Source of the DNA: Larkinella insperata
GTDB taxonomy: Bacteria; Bacteroidota; Bacteroidia; Cytophagales; Spirosomataceae
Length of the DNA stretch: 64,000 bases
Reading direction: 5' to 3'
NCBI RefSeq assembly: GCF_026248825.1
Contig: NZ_CP110973.1
Span: forward strand, 4,671,501 to 4,735,500
Below the pieces are notes generated by a model. It was given only the letters and a program-made list of their open reading frames with translations, was not told the DNA's origin and searched no databases. A program made the translations under genes and the position numbers. Below, in pieces: positions 33,198-41,307 of the stretch (position 1 is its first letter; each line of letters begins with the position of its first letter).

Positions 33198-34466
33198 ATG
33201 AAAACATTGAAAACCAGCCTTGCTTTGGGTTTAGGACTCAGCCTGATTTTCGCAGCCTGCCGCACCGATACCCCCACCGTAACCCCCGACGAGCCCGCGA
33301 AACCCGGAACCGGTAATGAGGGGGGCGTCAAGGAAAAAGCCAAATACGTGATTTCTGCCCTGCCCATTGGCTCGCAAGGCGTGGCCGACTACCTGCTGAC
33401 GGCCGACAGCCTGACCGGGGGCAGCATTTCAACGGCCGGTAACGGCAAGGAACAGGACGGTACCTACCGCTATTACGTCACGCACAAGAACCGGTTTTTC
33501 AGCCTGCTCTACGGCCAGGGCAACCCCGGAGCCGTAACAACCTACAACCTGAGTGCGACGGGGGGCTTAACCAAAGTGTCGGATTTCCAGGCGGAAACCG
33601 TTCAGGTGTTTGCGCCCGTTGCGGACGACGTGCTGACCATCAAGGTTCCGCGTTCGGGCAACGAAAGTGCTTCGTTCTTTCGGATCAATGCCGAACAGTC
33701 GAAAATCGTGGGCGAGTATCAGGTCAATATCGTCAAACTGGCCGGTAATGGTGAGCGGGCGCACTTTACGTGGGCAACGCAGGTGGGTGATAAGGTGTTT
33801 GCTCCCTACATGAGCATCAAAGGGGCGGCACCGGATGTGTTCGGTACGAGCTACCCCGACAGCGCCTGGATTGCCGTGCTGTCGTACCCGAGCCTGGCCG
33901 TCGAGAAGGTGATCAAAGACAACCGGACCAGTTACATCGGACGGTATTTTAACAACGGTCTGGCCGTCGACGAACTGGGCGATGTGTACGCGTATTCGGG
34001 TTCGGTCGCAACCAGCAGCGGCAAGGCAACGTCCACCAAACCGTCGGCCATCACCCGCATCAAGGCCGGAACCACCGAGTTCGACAAGAGCTACCTGTTC
34101 AACGTCGAGCAGGCTTCGGGCGGTTACAACATCACCTCGCAGGTGTACGTTGGCAAAGGCAATTTCGTCCTGATGATGAGCAGTGCCGCCGACCGGGGCG
34201 CTTACGCCGTGGGCAAACGCCTGGCCGCCGTGAATGTCTACAACCAGACGTTCAAATGGGTTGAGGGAACGCCGGATGTGGCCACCATCGCGCAGGTTAC
34301 CACGACCAACTACGCGCCACAGGACGGCAAAACGGCCTACATCGGCATTACGCCGACCGACGGGGCCAGCTACGTGTATCAGGTTGATGCGGTAGCGGCC
34401 ACGGCATCCCGCGGCCTGAAGGTGGAGGGCGGAACCATCACGGCGATCAATAAACTCACCTATTAA
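33198..34466 (+). CDS. DUF4374 surface lipoprotein, XusB-like
   Basis: This 422-residue protein has a lipoprotein signal (LGLGLSLIFAAC, acylated Cys21) followed by a Pro/Thr-rich spacer and a repeated beta structure that fits a beta-propeller (KYVISALPIGSQGVADYLLT at the start, then repeated blades such as YRYYVTHKNRFFSLLYG). I assign DUF4374 from this pattern. XusB, the siderophore-binding surface lipoprotein of Bacteroides thetaiotaomicron, is a propeller of similar size and position. It follows the receptor by 40 bases, so they are cotranscribed, and a strong terminator lies directly downstream. Confidence 0.82.
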   Translation: MKTLKTSLALGLGLSLIFAACRTDTPTVTPDEPAKPGTGNEGGVKEKAKYVISALPIGSQGVADYLLTADSLTGGSISTAGNGKEQDGTYRYYVTHKNRFFSLLYGQGNPGAVTTYNLSATGGLTKVSDFQAETVQVFAPVADDVLTIKVPRSGNESASFFRINAEQSKIVGEYQVNIVKLAGNGERAHFTWATQVGDKVFAPYMSIKGAAPDVFGTSYPDSAWIAVLSYPSLAVEKVIKDNRTSYIGRYFNNGLAVDELGDVYAYSGSVATSSGKATSTKPSAITRIKAGTTEFDKSYLFNVEQASGGYNITSQVYVGKGNFVLMMSSAADRGAYAVGKRLAAVNVYNQTFKWVEGTPDVATIAQVTTTNYAPQDGKTAYIGITPTDGASYVYQVDAVAATASRGLKVEGGTITAINKLTY

Positions 34467-34472
34467 TTTGAG

Positions 34473-34518
34473 ACTTCCGGACGGGGCACTCGCTGCGGTC
34501 TTCGTCCGGAAGTTTTTT
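34473..34518 (+). terminator. Rho-independent terminator inside the Xus-like locus
   Basis: ACTTCCGGACG (34473-34483) pairs perfectly with CGTCCGGAAGT (34503-34513), followed by six T. It begins seven bases after the lipoprotein stop codon and 92 bases before the PepSY gene. Confidence 0.85.
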
Positions 34519-34564
34519 GGAAGTCCAACCCTAAATGGATGACACGCACTAACCGAAGAAAACC

Positions 34565-35923
34565 ATGATGACATTCCGAAAAGTTAATAACTGGCTCCAT
34601 CTGTGGCTCGGGCTGGTGTCCGGCAGTATCGTATTCATTGTCTGCATCACGGGCTGCATCTGGGTCTTCAACGAAGAAATCACGGCCCTGCTCGAACCGG
34701 AAAGCCGGATTGAAGCCCAGAGCAAACCGGTCCTGATGCCGTCGCAAATCCGGCAGATTGCGGCCAGCCAGTTTCCGGGCAAGCGCGTCACCTACGCCAT
34801 CTACCGCCAGGGCCGGGCTGCGGAAGTGTACCTGGGTGAAGGGCGCAGGGGCAACAGCTTGGTCAGGCTGAACCCGTACTCCGGCGAGGTCATCAGCAAA
34901 AAGGAGCGTCAGAAAGGGGAGGTGGACTTTTTCCGGTTTATCCTGAACGGCCACCGGTTTTTGTGGCTCCCCTTCGAGATCGGGCGGCCGATTGTCAACT
35001 ACGGCACGCTGGTTTTTGTCGTCTTGCTCATCACGGGTCTGGTCTGGTGGTACCCCAAAAAATGGACGAAAAGTACCGTCGATAAAAGTTTCAAAATCAA
35101 GTGGAATGGTTCGTTCAAGCGCGTCAACCTCGATCTGCACAACGTCCTGGGTTTTTATTCGCTGCTGGTGGCCCTGGCGCTGGCCCTGACCGGGATGGTC
35201 TACGGAATCGAGTGGTACAGCAAAAGTTTGTACTGGGCGACCTCGGGCGGAGACACGCTGCCGGCCTTCGACCGCGCGGCTTCGGATTCTTTGCAGGCCG
35301 GGAAATTCTACACCCCGGATCAGGCCATCGACAAAGCCTGGGCGCAGGTTACCCGGCGGCACCCGGACGCCGAAGGATTTTACTATACCTACCCGGATAC
35401 CGCGAATGCCAAAGCCCCCATTTACGTAACGGTTTATCCGAGCCGAACCCATTTCTACGACAACCAGGGCTACACCTTCGACCAGCACACGCTCAAGGAG
35501 TTTCCCAAGCACAAGATTTACGGGACGGCGTTTGCCGATGCGCCCTTCGGGGCCAAACTGCGCCGGATGAACTACGACATTCACGTGGGCAGCATTCTGG
35601 GCTTTCCGGGTAAAGTGCTGGCGTTTCTGGCGAGCCTGATCGGCGCATCGCTGCCCGTCACCGGGTTTATCATCTGGTGGAACCGGAAAGGTTTTGGGAA
35701 AAGCAAAGGCAAACGAAAAACCGCAGTTTTAAAACCCCAGCCTGCCGGGAAAGAGGCTTCCCGACCTTCCTTCAAGCCGAAAGGTGCCCGTTCACCGAAA
35801 GTCCCGCATCCGCAAGCGGTTGAAGAGGAGAGTCGGTCCGGGATTCAGCCCGCCCGCAAGGAGAGTCGGTCAAAACCGCCTTTCCTGACCAACCGGGGTC
35901 TGGTTCCGCCCGACGCCAACTAG
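34565..35923 (+). CDS. PepSY-associated membrane protein, XusC-like
   Basis: This 452-residue inner-membrane protein has the PepSY_TM plan. There are four hydrophobic helices: about residues 14-36 (LVSGSIVFIVCITGCIWVF), 140-160 (YGTLVFVVLLITGLVWWYP), 195-218 (GFYSLLVALALALTGMVYG) and 350-375 (AFLASLIGASLPVTGFIIWW). The large periplasmic PepSY-type regions lie between helix 1 and 2 and between helix 3 and 4. A basic Pro-rich C-terminal tail of about 75 residues is cytoplasmic. Related proteins (FoxB, PiuB, XusC) reduce or release iron from siderophores. ATG at 34565 or the next codon is the start. Confidence 0.87.
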   Translation: MMTFRKVNNWLHLWLGLVSGSIVFIVCITGCIWVFNEEITALLEPESRIEAQSKPVLMPSQIRQIAASQFPGKRVTYAIYRQGRAAEVYLGEGRRGNSLVRLNPYSGEVISKKERQKGEVDFFRFILNGHRFLWLPFEIGRPIVNYGTLVFVVLLITGLVWWYPKKWTKSTVDKSFKIKWNGSFKRVNLDLHNVLGFYSLLVALALALTGMVYGIEWYSKSLYWATSGGDTLPAFDRAASDSLQAGKFYTPDQAIDKAWAQVTRRHPDAEGFYYTYPDTANAKAPIYVTVYPSRTHFYDNQGYTFDQHTLKEFPKHKIYGTAFADAPFGAKLRRMNYDIHVGSILGFPGKVLAFLASLIGASLPVTGFIIWWNRKGFGKSKGKRKTAVLKPQPAGKEASRPSFKPKGARSPKVPHPQAVEEESRSGIQPARKESRSKPPFLTNRGLVPPDAN

Positions 35924-35978
35924 TTTGAACGCGAAAGCACACAGCCAGAAAACCATTCCCAAAGACGCATTCAATTCC

Positions 35979-36694
35979 ATGAAAAATAAACTTACCCTGC
36001 TGGCCCTCGCCCTGCTGCTTTCGGTCGGCAATGCTCTGGCCCATGCTTTATGGATTCAGACGGCTTCGGTCGGAAAAGTCGGCCAGAAGCAAACGGTTCG
36101 GATTAGTTACGCCGAACCCGGCGACAAACCCGAGAAAATTGCTGACTGGTATTCGGATGTCCGGGCGTTTGAACTGTGGCTGATCGGACCGGATCAGCAA
36201 AAAACAAAACTGACGACGGTGCCCGGAGACGATTTCTTTACTGCGGAGTTTACGCCCGAGAAAGAAGGTGTCTATACGGTGGCGACGGGCCACAGCGCGA
36301 AAGACCTGGGGGCGCAACGGTCTACCAGTTCAACGCCACTGCGCTGGTAACGGTGGGGAAAGGCAGGGCCGCCAAAAGCGCTGCGGCCACAGGCAACGAG
36401 TTGGGCGTTTTCACCGATGCCGGAACGGTCCATAAAGTGAGCAAGCCGTTGACCCTACGGGGCTTCTACAAAGCCGAACCGCTTGAGAAACTGCAAATTA
36501 CCGTGACCTCGCCCACGGGTTGGTCGAAATCCGTCAGCACCGACAAAAACGGCGTGGCTGACTTTACACCGTTGTGGCCGGGAACGTATTTTATCGAAGC
36601 CTCCCGGAGCTGGAAAGAAGAAGGAAAGCACCACGATAAAGACTACAAAGCCTTCTGGCGATGCGCGACGCTGGTTGTCGATGTAGCCAAGTAA
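35979..36694 (+). pseudogene. DUF4198 domain protein with a one-base frameshift
   Basis: The gene starts at the ATG at 35979 with a signal peptide (LLALALLLSVGNALAHALWI) and the DUF4198 opening. The frame reads normally to GHSAKDLG and then runs into a false end (stop at 36348-36350). The homologous continuation (GATVYQFNATALVTVGKG... to CATLVVDVAK) is in the -1 frame, entered at the run of five G at 36308-36312. A sixth G would restore one protein of about 238 residues. DUF4198 proteins are periplasmic and often accompany metal or TonB transport genes. The break may be a true mutation or a homopolymer sequencing error; a programmed slip is less likely, as no slippery heptamer is seen. Confidence 0.85.
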
Positions 36695-36713
36695 TAACCG
36701 GTTCCTTTTTAAA

Positions 36714-36761
36714 AAAGCCTTCGGTTGAACGGACGTTAAAATCTGTTCAGCCGAAGGCTTT
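36714..36761. terminator. Bidirectional terminator between the Xus-like locus and the LytTR gene
   Basis: The arms AAAGCCTTCGGTTGAAC (36714-36730) and GTTCAGCCGAAGGCTTT (36745-36761) pair with one mismatch around a 14-base loop, between convergent genes. A run of A (36711-36716) gives U residues on the minus strand. Confidence 0.75.
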
Positions 36762-36788
36762 CTCGTGCCGCTTGCCGAAAGAACGTGC

Positions 36789-37499
36789 TTACAAACCCAG
36801 CGCTTTTAAAAAGCCGTCCCGGTAATTACTTCCGATCGGTATTTCGGTTTTATGGATGAAAACCCGGTTTCCTTCAATGTGGGTTATTTTGGATTTGTTG
36901 ACCAGAAAGGAGCGGTGGATCCGCAGAAATAACGCCGAAGGAAGGAGTTCTTCAAAGCGGGAAAACGTCATGCCCGGAAGGAGGGTATGCTGGGTCGTGA
37001 CCACTTTTGTATAGTTGCCGTTGGCTTCGGCATACAGCAACTCATCGTGAAAGATTTTATAAATTTTCCCGTCGGTTTTTAAAAACAAGTAATCTGCCTT
37101 GTCGGCTGCGGTATTATCGGCGGTTATGGCCGGGGAGGTTTGCAGCCGTTCCAGCGCTTTATCAACGGCCACCATAAACCGCTCGAGTGAAAAAGGTTTT
37201 AGTAAATAATCAACGGCTGCCAAATCGAACGCATCCAAAGCGTATTCTTTATACGCCGTGGTAAAGATAACCTGCGGCTGGTTTCGGAGCGTTTTTAAAA
37301 ACGAAATGCCACTCAGAACCGGCATGTTTATATCCAGGAAAAGAATGTCGATGGAGTGCTGCTGCAGAACGGCTTTGGCTTCCAGGGCATTGCCGCAGGA
37401 GGCTACAACCGTCAGGTTCGGAAAATGGCTGCAATAGGTTTGGATGATGGTCCGGGCAATGGGCTCGTCGTCCACAATCAGGCAATTGATCTGGGTCAT
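36789..37499 (-). CDS. LytTR-family response regulator
   Basis: This 236-residue regulator has a receiver domain (residues 4-120) with the acidic pair Asp10/Asp11, the phosphoacceptor Asp56 in DILFLDINMP, Thr in VIFTTAYKEYAL and Lys in YLLKPFSLERF. A LytTR DNA-binding domain follows (DYLFLKTDGKIYKIFHDELL, then LLPSALFLRIHRSFLVNKSK). Its start codon overlaps the end of the kinase gene by four bases (ATGA). Targets are unknown; the outer-membrane protein gene on the other side of the kinase is a candidate. Confidence 0.93.
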   Translation of the reverse strand: MTQINCLIVDDEPIARTIIQTYCSHFPNLTVVASCGNALEAKAVLQQHSIDILFLDINMPVLSGISFLKTLRNQPQVIFTTAYKEYALDAFDLAAVDYLLKPFSLERFMVAVDKALERLQTSPAITADNTAADKADYLFLKTDGKIYKIFHDELLYAEANGNYTKVVTTQHTLLPGMTFSRFEELLPSALFLRIHRSFLVNKSKITHIEGNRVFIHKTEIPIGSNYRDGFLKALGL

Positions 37500-38539
37500 T
37501 TTACTTTGATTTGGAGCATAACCTGGTAAAAACCGTCTTGATTCTGAATGGTCAGATCGTGCGCATTTGGGTACAACAATTCCAGCCGTTTTCGGACATT
37601 GACCAATCCCAGCCCCCGGTTTTTTTCCAGAGGCTGGGTGTCGTTATCGGCGTTAATGGTGTGGTTGTTTTTTACCGAGAACAGAACGGACTGTCCCCAC
37701 GTTTTCAGGGAAATATCAATTACTACATTCTGATCCGTGGTGTTTTTGGAATGCTTAAACGCGTTTTCGACGAACACAATCAGCAGCATCGGCGCAATCG
37801 GGAGGTCGGCAGGCAGGGTGTTTTCGATGGACGTGGTCAAGGTAAGCCGTTCGCCAATCCGGATTTTTTCAAACTCAATGTAATTGGTGATGTAGGCTAG
37901 TTCCTCGCTAAGCGGCACGAATAATTCTTTCGTATCGTAAACCGAATACCGTAATAAGTCGGAAAGTTTCAGCAGCAACGTGGGTATTTTATCGGGTTGC
38001 GAAAGAGACAGGCCGTAGAGGTTATTGAGGGTATTAAACAGGAAATGAGGGCTCAACTGTGACTGCAATAAATACAGCTCACTCTGGCTTTGTTCGGCCC
38101 GGGCGTTGGCTTCCTGCACCTGCTTATTTACCGTCATCTGGCTTAGTTTGACGAGCATACCGACGGCAATACTCAGGATAAAAAGCGGCACATAAAAAAG
38201 CAGTAAGTTCAGAGCCGCCCGGTCTCTGAGCGGAAACTCGGCGTGAACAAAAAGCCAGACAATACAGGCCATACTGATTACCGAGAGGATCACGAGCAGT
38301 CCACTCGGAACGGGTTTTGCCGTCCAGATCTGGGATATATACCGCCCCATATACAAGCCGATCAACACAAATAGGGTGGCCGCTAAAGCTGCTTGTTCTT
38401 CGTCTTTCGGAACAACGGTTCCCGTATAAAAAACAGAAATAAAATAAACCGGAATGGCAATCAGGAGCGTCAAACGAAGGGATCGTTTGAAATCGAAAGA
38501 GTCTGCCGTTGCCGGGTTCTGCGGGTTTTTCATAGGCAT
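37496..38539 (-). CDS. LytS-type sensor histidine kinase
   Basis: This kinase of 347 residues (or 345 from the second Met) has four predicted membrane helices (for example RLTLLIAIPVYFISVF and LLLFYVPLFILSIAVGML), a coiled linker, phosphoacceptor His in SPHFLFNTLNNLYGLSLS and an HATPase with N box FVENAFKHS and a normal glycine box (NRGLGLVNVRKRLELLYP). It is thus better conserved at the ATP lid than the two orphan kinases at 7.4-9.6 kb. It forms a coupled pair with the LytTR regulator and is divergent from the beta-barrel protein gene. Confidence 0.92.
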   Translation of the reverse strand: MPMKNPQNPATADSFDFKRSLRLTLLIAIPVYFISVFYTGTVVPKDEEQAALAATLFVLIGLYMGRYISQIWTAKPVPSGLLVILSVISMACIVWLFVHAEFPLRDRAALNLLLFYVPLFILSIAVGMLVKLSQMTVNKQVQEANARAEQSQSELYLLQSQLSPHFLFNTLNNLYGLSLSQPDKIPTLLLKLSDLLRYSVYDTKELFVPLSEELAYITNYIEFEKIRIGERLTLTTSIENTLPADLPIAPMLLIVFVENAFKHSKNTTDQNVVIDISLKTWGQSVLFSVKNNHTINADNDTQPLEKNRGLGLVNVRKRLELLYPNAHDLTIQNQDGFYQVMLQIKVK

Positions 38540-38781
38540 TTACTGCTGCACCTTGATTCAGCGTACAAAGCTGGGAAAATGGACGGAACGGACGGCATCA
38601 ACCGGTTAAACTCCCAAAAATGCCGGACAGAAAGCCCGGGAACCGGTACGAATGAGTTGAACCGGCTTCAGCCGCTTTTCATCAGCTCTTCCGCCCGGTC
38701 TGTCCTGATAAATTGGCTGCGTTTGCGGTTTTATCCAGATTTGCCCAACACAATTTAATGGACTCTTGCAACCGCAACGCC

Positions 38782-41223
38782 ATGAAACTCATTCTCTTAT
38801 TTTTTCCGCTCCTGGTCAGTTTGGTAACCCGGGCGCAATCAATCGATACAACCATTCGTGGTCTGGTGAAAGACGAACTGAACGAACCGCTGCCGGGCGC
38901 GACGGTTATCCTCTACCGGGCCGCCGATTCGACGTTGGTGCGGGGTGAAACAACCCAAAGTAACGGAAAATTTGCGTTTACCGGCCTGACCAGCAACGTC
39001 TATTATCTGCGGGTGACGAGCGTTGGCATGAAAGAATACCGCAGCGGCTCCCTGACAATTGATGAAGCGCACCCGGTTCTTGCGCTGCCCGCCATCCTGC
39101 TGAGTCCTTCCCGAACAACGTTGCAGGAAGTGAAGGTGGTGGCCAAACGGCCGTTGGTGGAGCAGGAAATTGACAAGACGGTGGTTAACGTGGATGCCTT
39201 AATTGGCAGCGCGGGAAACAATACGCTGGAGGTGCTGGAAAAAACGCCCGGTGTTACGGTGGGTACGGACGGAGAAATCAGCCTGAATGGCAAAAACGGG
39301 GTGCTGGTGCTGATCGACGGCCGGCAGACCTACCTCTCCGGTCCGGACCTGGCGGCTTACCTGCGCTCGCTGCCGGGCGGTTCGCTCGACAAACTGGAGC
39401 TGATGACCAACCCACCCGCCAAATACGACGCGGCCGGAACCGCCATCATCAACATCCGCCTGAAACGCAACCGGGTGCAGGGCTTTACCGGCGACGTAAG
39501 TGCCAGTTACAGCCAGGGCCGAACGGTCCGGAGCAACGAGGTCATCAACCTGAATTTTAACCGCAAAAAGCTGAATGTATTCGGTGGATTGAGTTATAAC
39601 AAGGACGGTGATTACGCGGATAATTTCTATAACCGGACCTTTTATGGTGAGAATGGAGCCCTTATTTCATCGCTGCGTTTACAGAATAATTTCCGAACCA
39701 GTAGTCAGGGGTTGACGGGAAGACTGGGAATGGATTACGCCGTTTCACCGAAAACAACTTATGGATTTGTGGTCAGTATGCAGAGCCGTCCCCGTCGGGA
39801 ATGGCGGGATATTACAAGCCAGAATTTTAACGCCAGTTCGCTAATCGACTCAGTGGGAGTGGGCGGAACCAACGGTAATTTTTCCTGGAAAAATAAGAGC
39901 GCCAACGTAAATTACAACCATCGGTTTGATCAGGCAGGGCGCGAAATAACGGCCGATTTAAGTTATGCTCAATACGAGTCGGACGGGGTACAACGGCTAA
40001 CCAACGTTATGGTTTTGCCGGACGGAACTCCGCTCAACCATAGCGAATTTCTATTTAACCTGCCTTCAGATATCCAGATTTATACGGCAAAAGCGGATTA
40101 CGTTCATCCATTAAAAAACAAGTTTTTGCTGGAAGCCGGCATTAAATCGAGTCTGGTTAATACCGATAACGATTCAAAGTACTATACCGTAATTGATCAC
40201 AACAAGGTACCCGATTACGGCAAGTCGAACCATTTTATCTACCGGGAAAACATCAACGCGGCTTACGTGAATACGCGCAAGGAGTGGAAACTGCTGGGTA
40301 TTCAGGCCGGTTTGCGGGTCGAAAATACGCTGGCGAACGGGCGGCAGTTGGGCAACGCGGAAGTACAAGCCAGCTCATTTGATAAGAATTACACGCGCTT
40401 CTTTCCAACGGTTTTTGTACGCTATAAACTGGATACGGTCGGAAAAAATACAGTGTCTTTAAGCCTGGCCCGCCGAATTAACCGGGCCAATTATCAATTG
40501 CTAAATCCGTTTGTATTCTTACGCGATACGTACTCGTATACGGCCGGGAATCCATTTTTAAATCCGCAGTATCATTACCAATACGAACTTAAATACCAGC
40601 ATAAAACGCATCTCGGCATTGCGCTGCAATACAACCGCTTTACCGATGTAATTTTTCAACTGACGGAAACCGTCGGCGATTTATTCATTACCAGTCCCCG
40701 CAACGTAGCCAAAGGTTATATTCTCTCGCTGGCGACCAATCTGTCACTCGAACCCACCAAGTGGTGGCGGCTGAATGCCAATTTGATGGGTGCCCGAATG
40801 GCTCTTCAGGGAACGGCGTATACCGAGAAATTAACACCCGGGATCTTCCATGCCCGACTCAATGCCGTGAATCAGTTCCAGTTGAAGAAAGGATGGAGTG
40901 GAGAATTAATCGGCTTTTTTGCTACGAAAGATCTGGCGGGGCAAACCATTACCGAACCCCGCTACCGCGTCAGTTTTGCCGTGCAGAAAAAGATGCTGAA
41001 AGGGAAGGGGAGCCTGCGGTTTATGGCGGACGATCTCTTCCATTCCTGGCGGCAAAATGACCGCACCGTGAGCCTGAAACAGGCCGTAGCTTATCATACC
41101 GGCATCAGCGACACGCGCCGGGTTGGGCTGGCGTTTACGTACCGGTTTGGGAAGGAAACATTCGCCCGCAAACGCCGTCATACCGACAATGCGGCCGACG
41201 CGGAGAAGGGGCGCGTCGACTGA
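38782..41223 (+). CDS. Outer-membrane beta-barrel family protein (TonB-receptor-like)
   Basis: From the ATG at 38782 this is an 813-residue protein; upstream starts at 38713 (TTG) and 38758 (ATG) would spoil the signal peptide (LILLFFPLLVSLVTRAQS). A CarboxypepD_reg-like domain follows (IRGLVKDELNEPLPGATVIL), then a plug-like segment (VLEKTPGVTVGTDGEISLNG, VLIDGRQTYLSG) and a large barrel ending in a terminal strand (GLAFTYRFGKE). It fits the OMP_b-brl_3 family of Bacteroidota, whose members lack a clear TonB box and whose cargo is unknown. The divergent LytS/LytTR pair makes it a possible regulated target. Confidence 0.87.
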   Translation: MKLILLFFPLLVSLVTRAQSIDTTIRGLVKDELNEPLPGATVILYRAADSTLVRGETTQSNGKFAFTGLTSNVYYLRVTSVGMKEYRSGSLTIDEAHPVLALPAILLSPSRTTLQEVKVVAKRPLVEQEIDKTVVNVDALIGSAGNNTLEVLEKTPGVTVGTDGEISLNGKNGVLVLIDGRQTYLSGPDLAAYLRSLPGGSLDKLELMTNPPAKYDAAGTAIINIRLKRNRVQGFTGDVSASYSQGRTVRSNEVINLNFNRKKLNVFGGLSYNKDGDYADNFYNRTFYGENGALISSLRLQNNFRTSSQGLTGRLGMDYAVSPKTTYGFVVSMQSRPRREWRDITSQNFNASSLIDSVGVGGTNGNFSWKNKSANVNYNHRFDQAGREITADLSYAQYESDGVQRLTNVMVLPDGTPLNHSEFLFNLPSDIQIYTAKADYVHPLKNKFLLEAGIKSSLVNTDNDSKYYTVIDHNKVPDYGKSNHFIYRENINAAYVNTRKEWKLLGIQAGLRVENTLANGRQLGNAEVQASSFDKNYTRFFPTVFVRYKLDTVGKNTVSLSLARRINRANYQLLNPFVFLRDTYSYTAGNPFLNPQYHYQYELKYQHKTHLGIALQYNRFTDVIFQLTETVGDLFITSPRNVAKGYILSLATNLSLEPTKWWRLNANLMGARMALQGTAYTEKLTPGIFHARLNAVNQFQLKKGWSGELIGFFATKDLAGQTITEPRYRVSFAVQKKMLKGKGSLRFMADDLFHSWRQNDRTVSLKQAVAYHTGISDTRRVGLAFTYRFGKETFARKRRHTDNAADAEKGRVD

Positions 41224-41247
41224 GCGGTAGCCCGACGGCCGGGATAT

Positions 41248-41286
41248 AAAAAAGCGGCTTTGCGGAACTACATCCGCAAAGCCGCT
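41248..41286 (-). terminator. Rho-independent terminator of the ABC-F gene
   Basis: A perfect 14-base stem (41253-41266 with 41273-41286, arms AGCGGCTTTGCGGA and TCCGCAAAGCCGCT) with a 6-base loop is followed by a U run on the minus strand. It sits 22 bases after the ABC-F stop codon and also lies downstream of the plus-strand barrel gene. Confidence 0.88.
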
Positions 41287-41307
41287 GATAGCTTAAATTC
41301 CTCTAAT

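Noticed and set aside
36308..36312. Programmed -1 frameshifting at the G5 run in the DUF4198 gene
   Set aside because: No X-XXY-YYZ slippery heptamer and no strong hairpin 5-9 bases downstream; mutation or read error is simpler.
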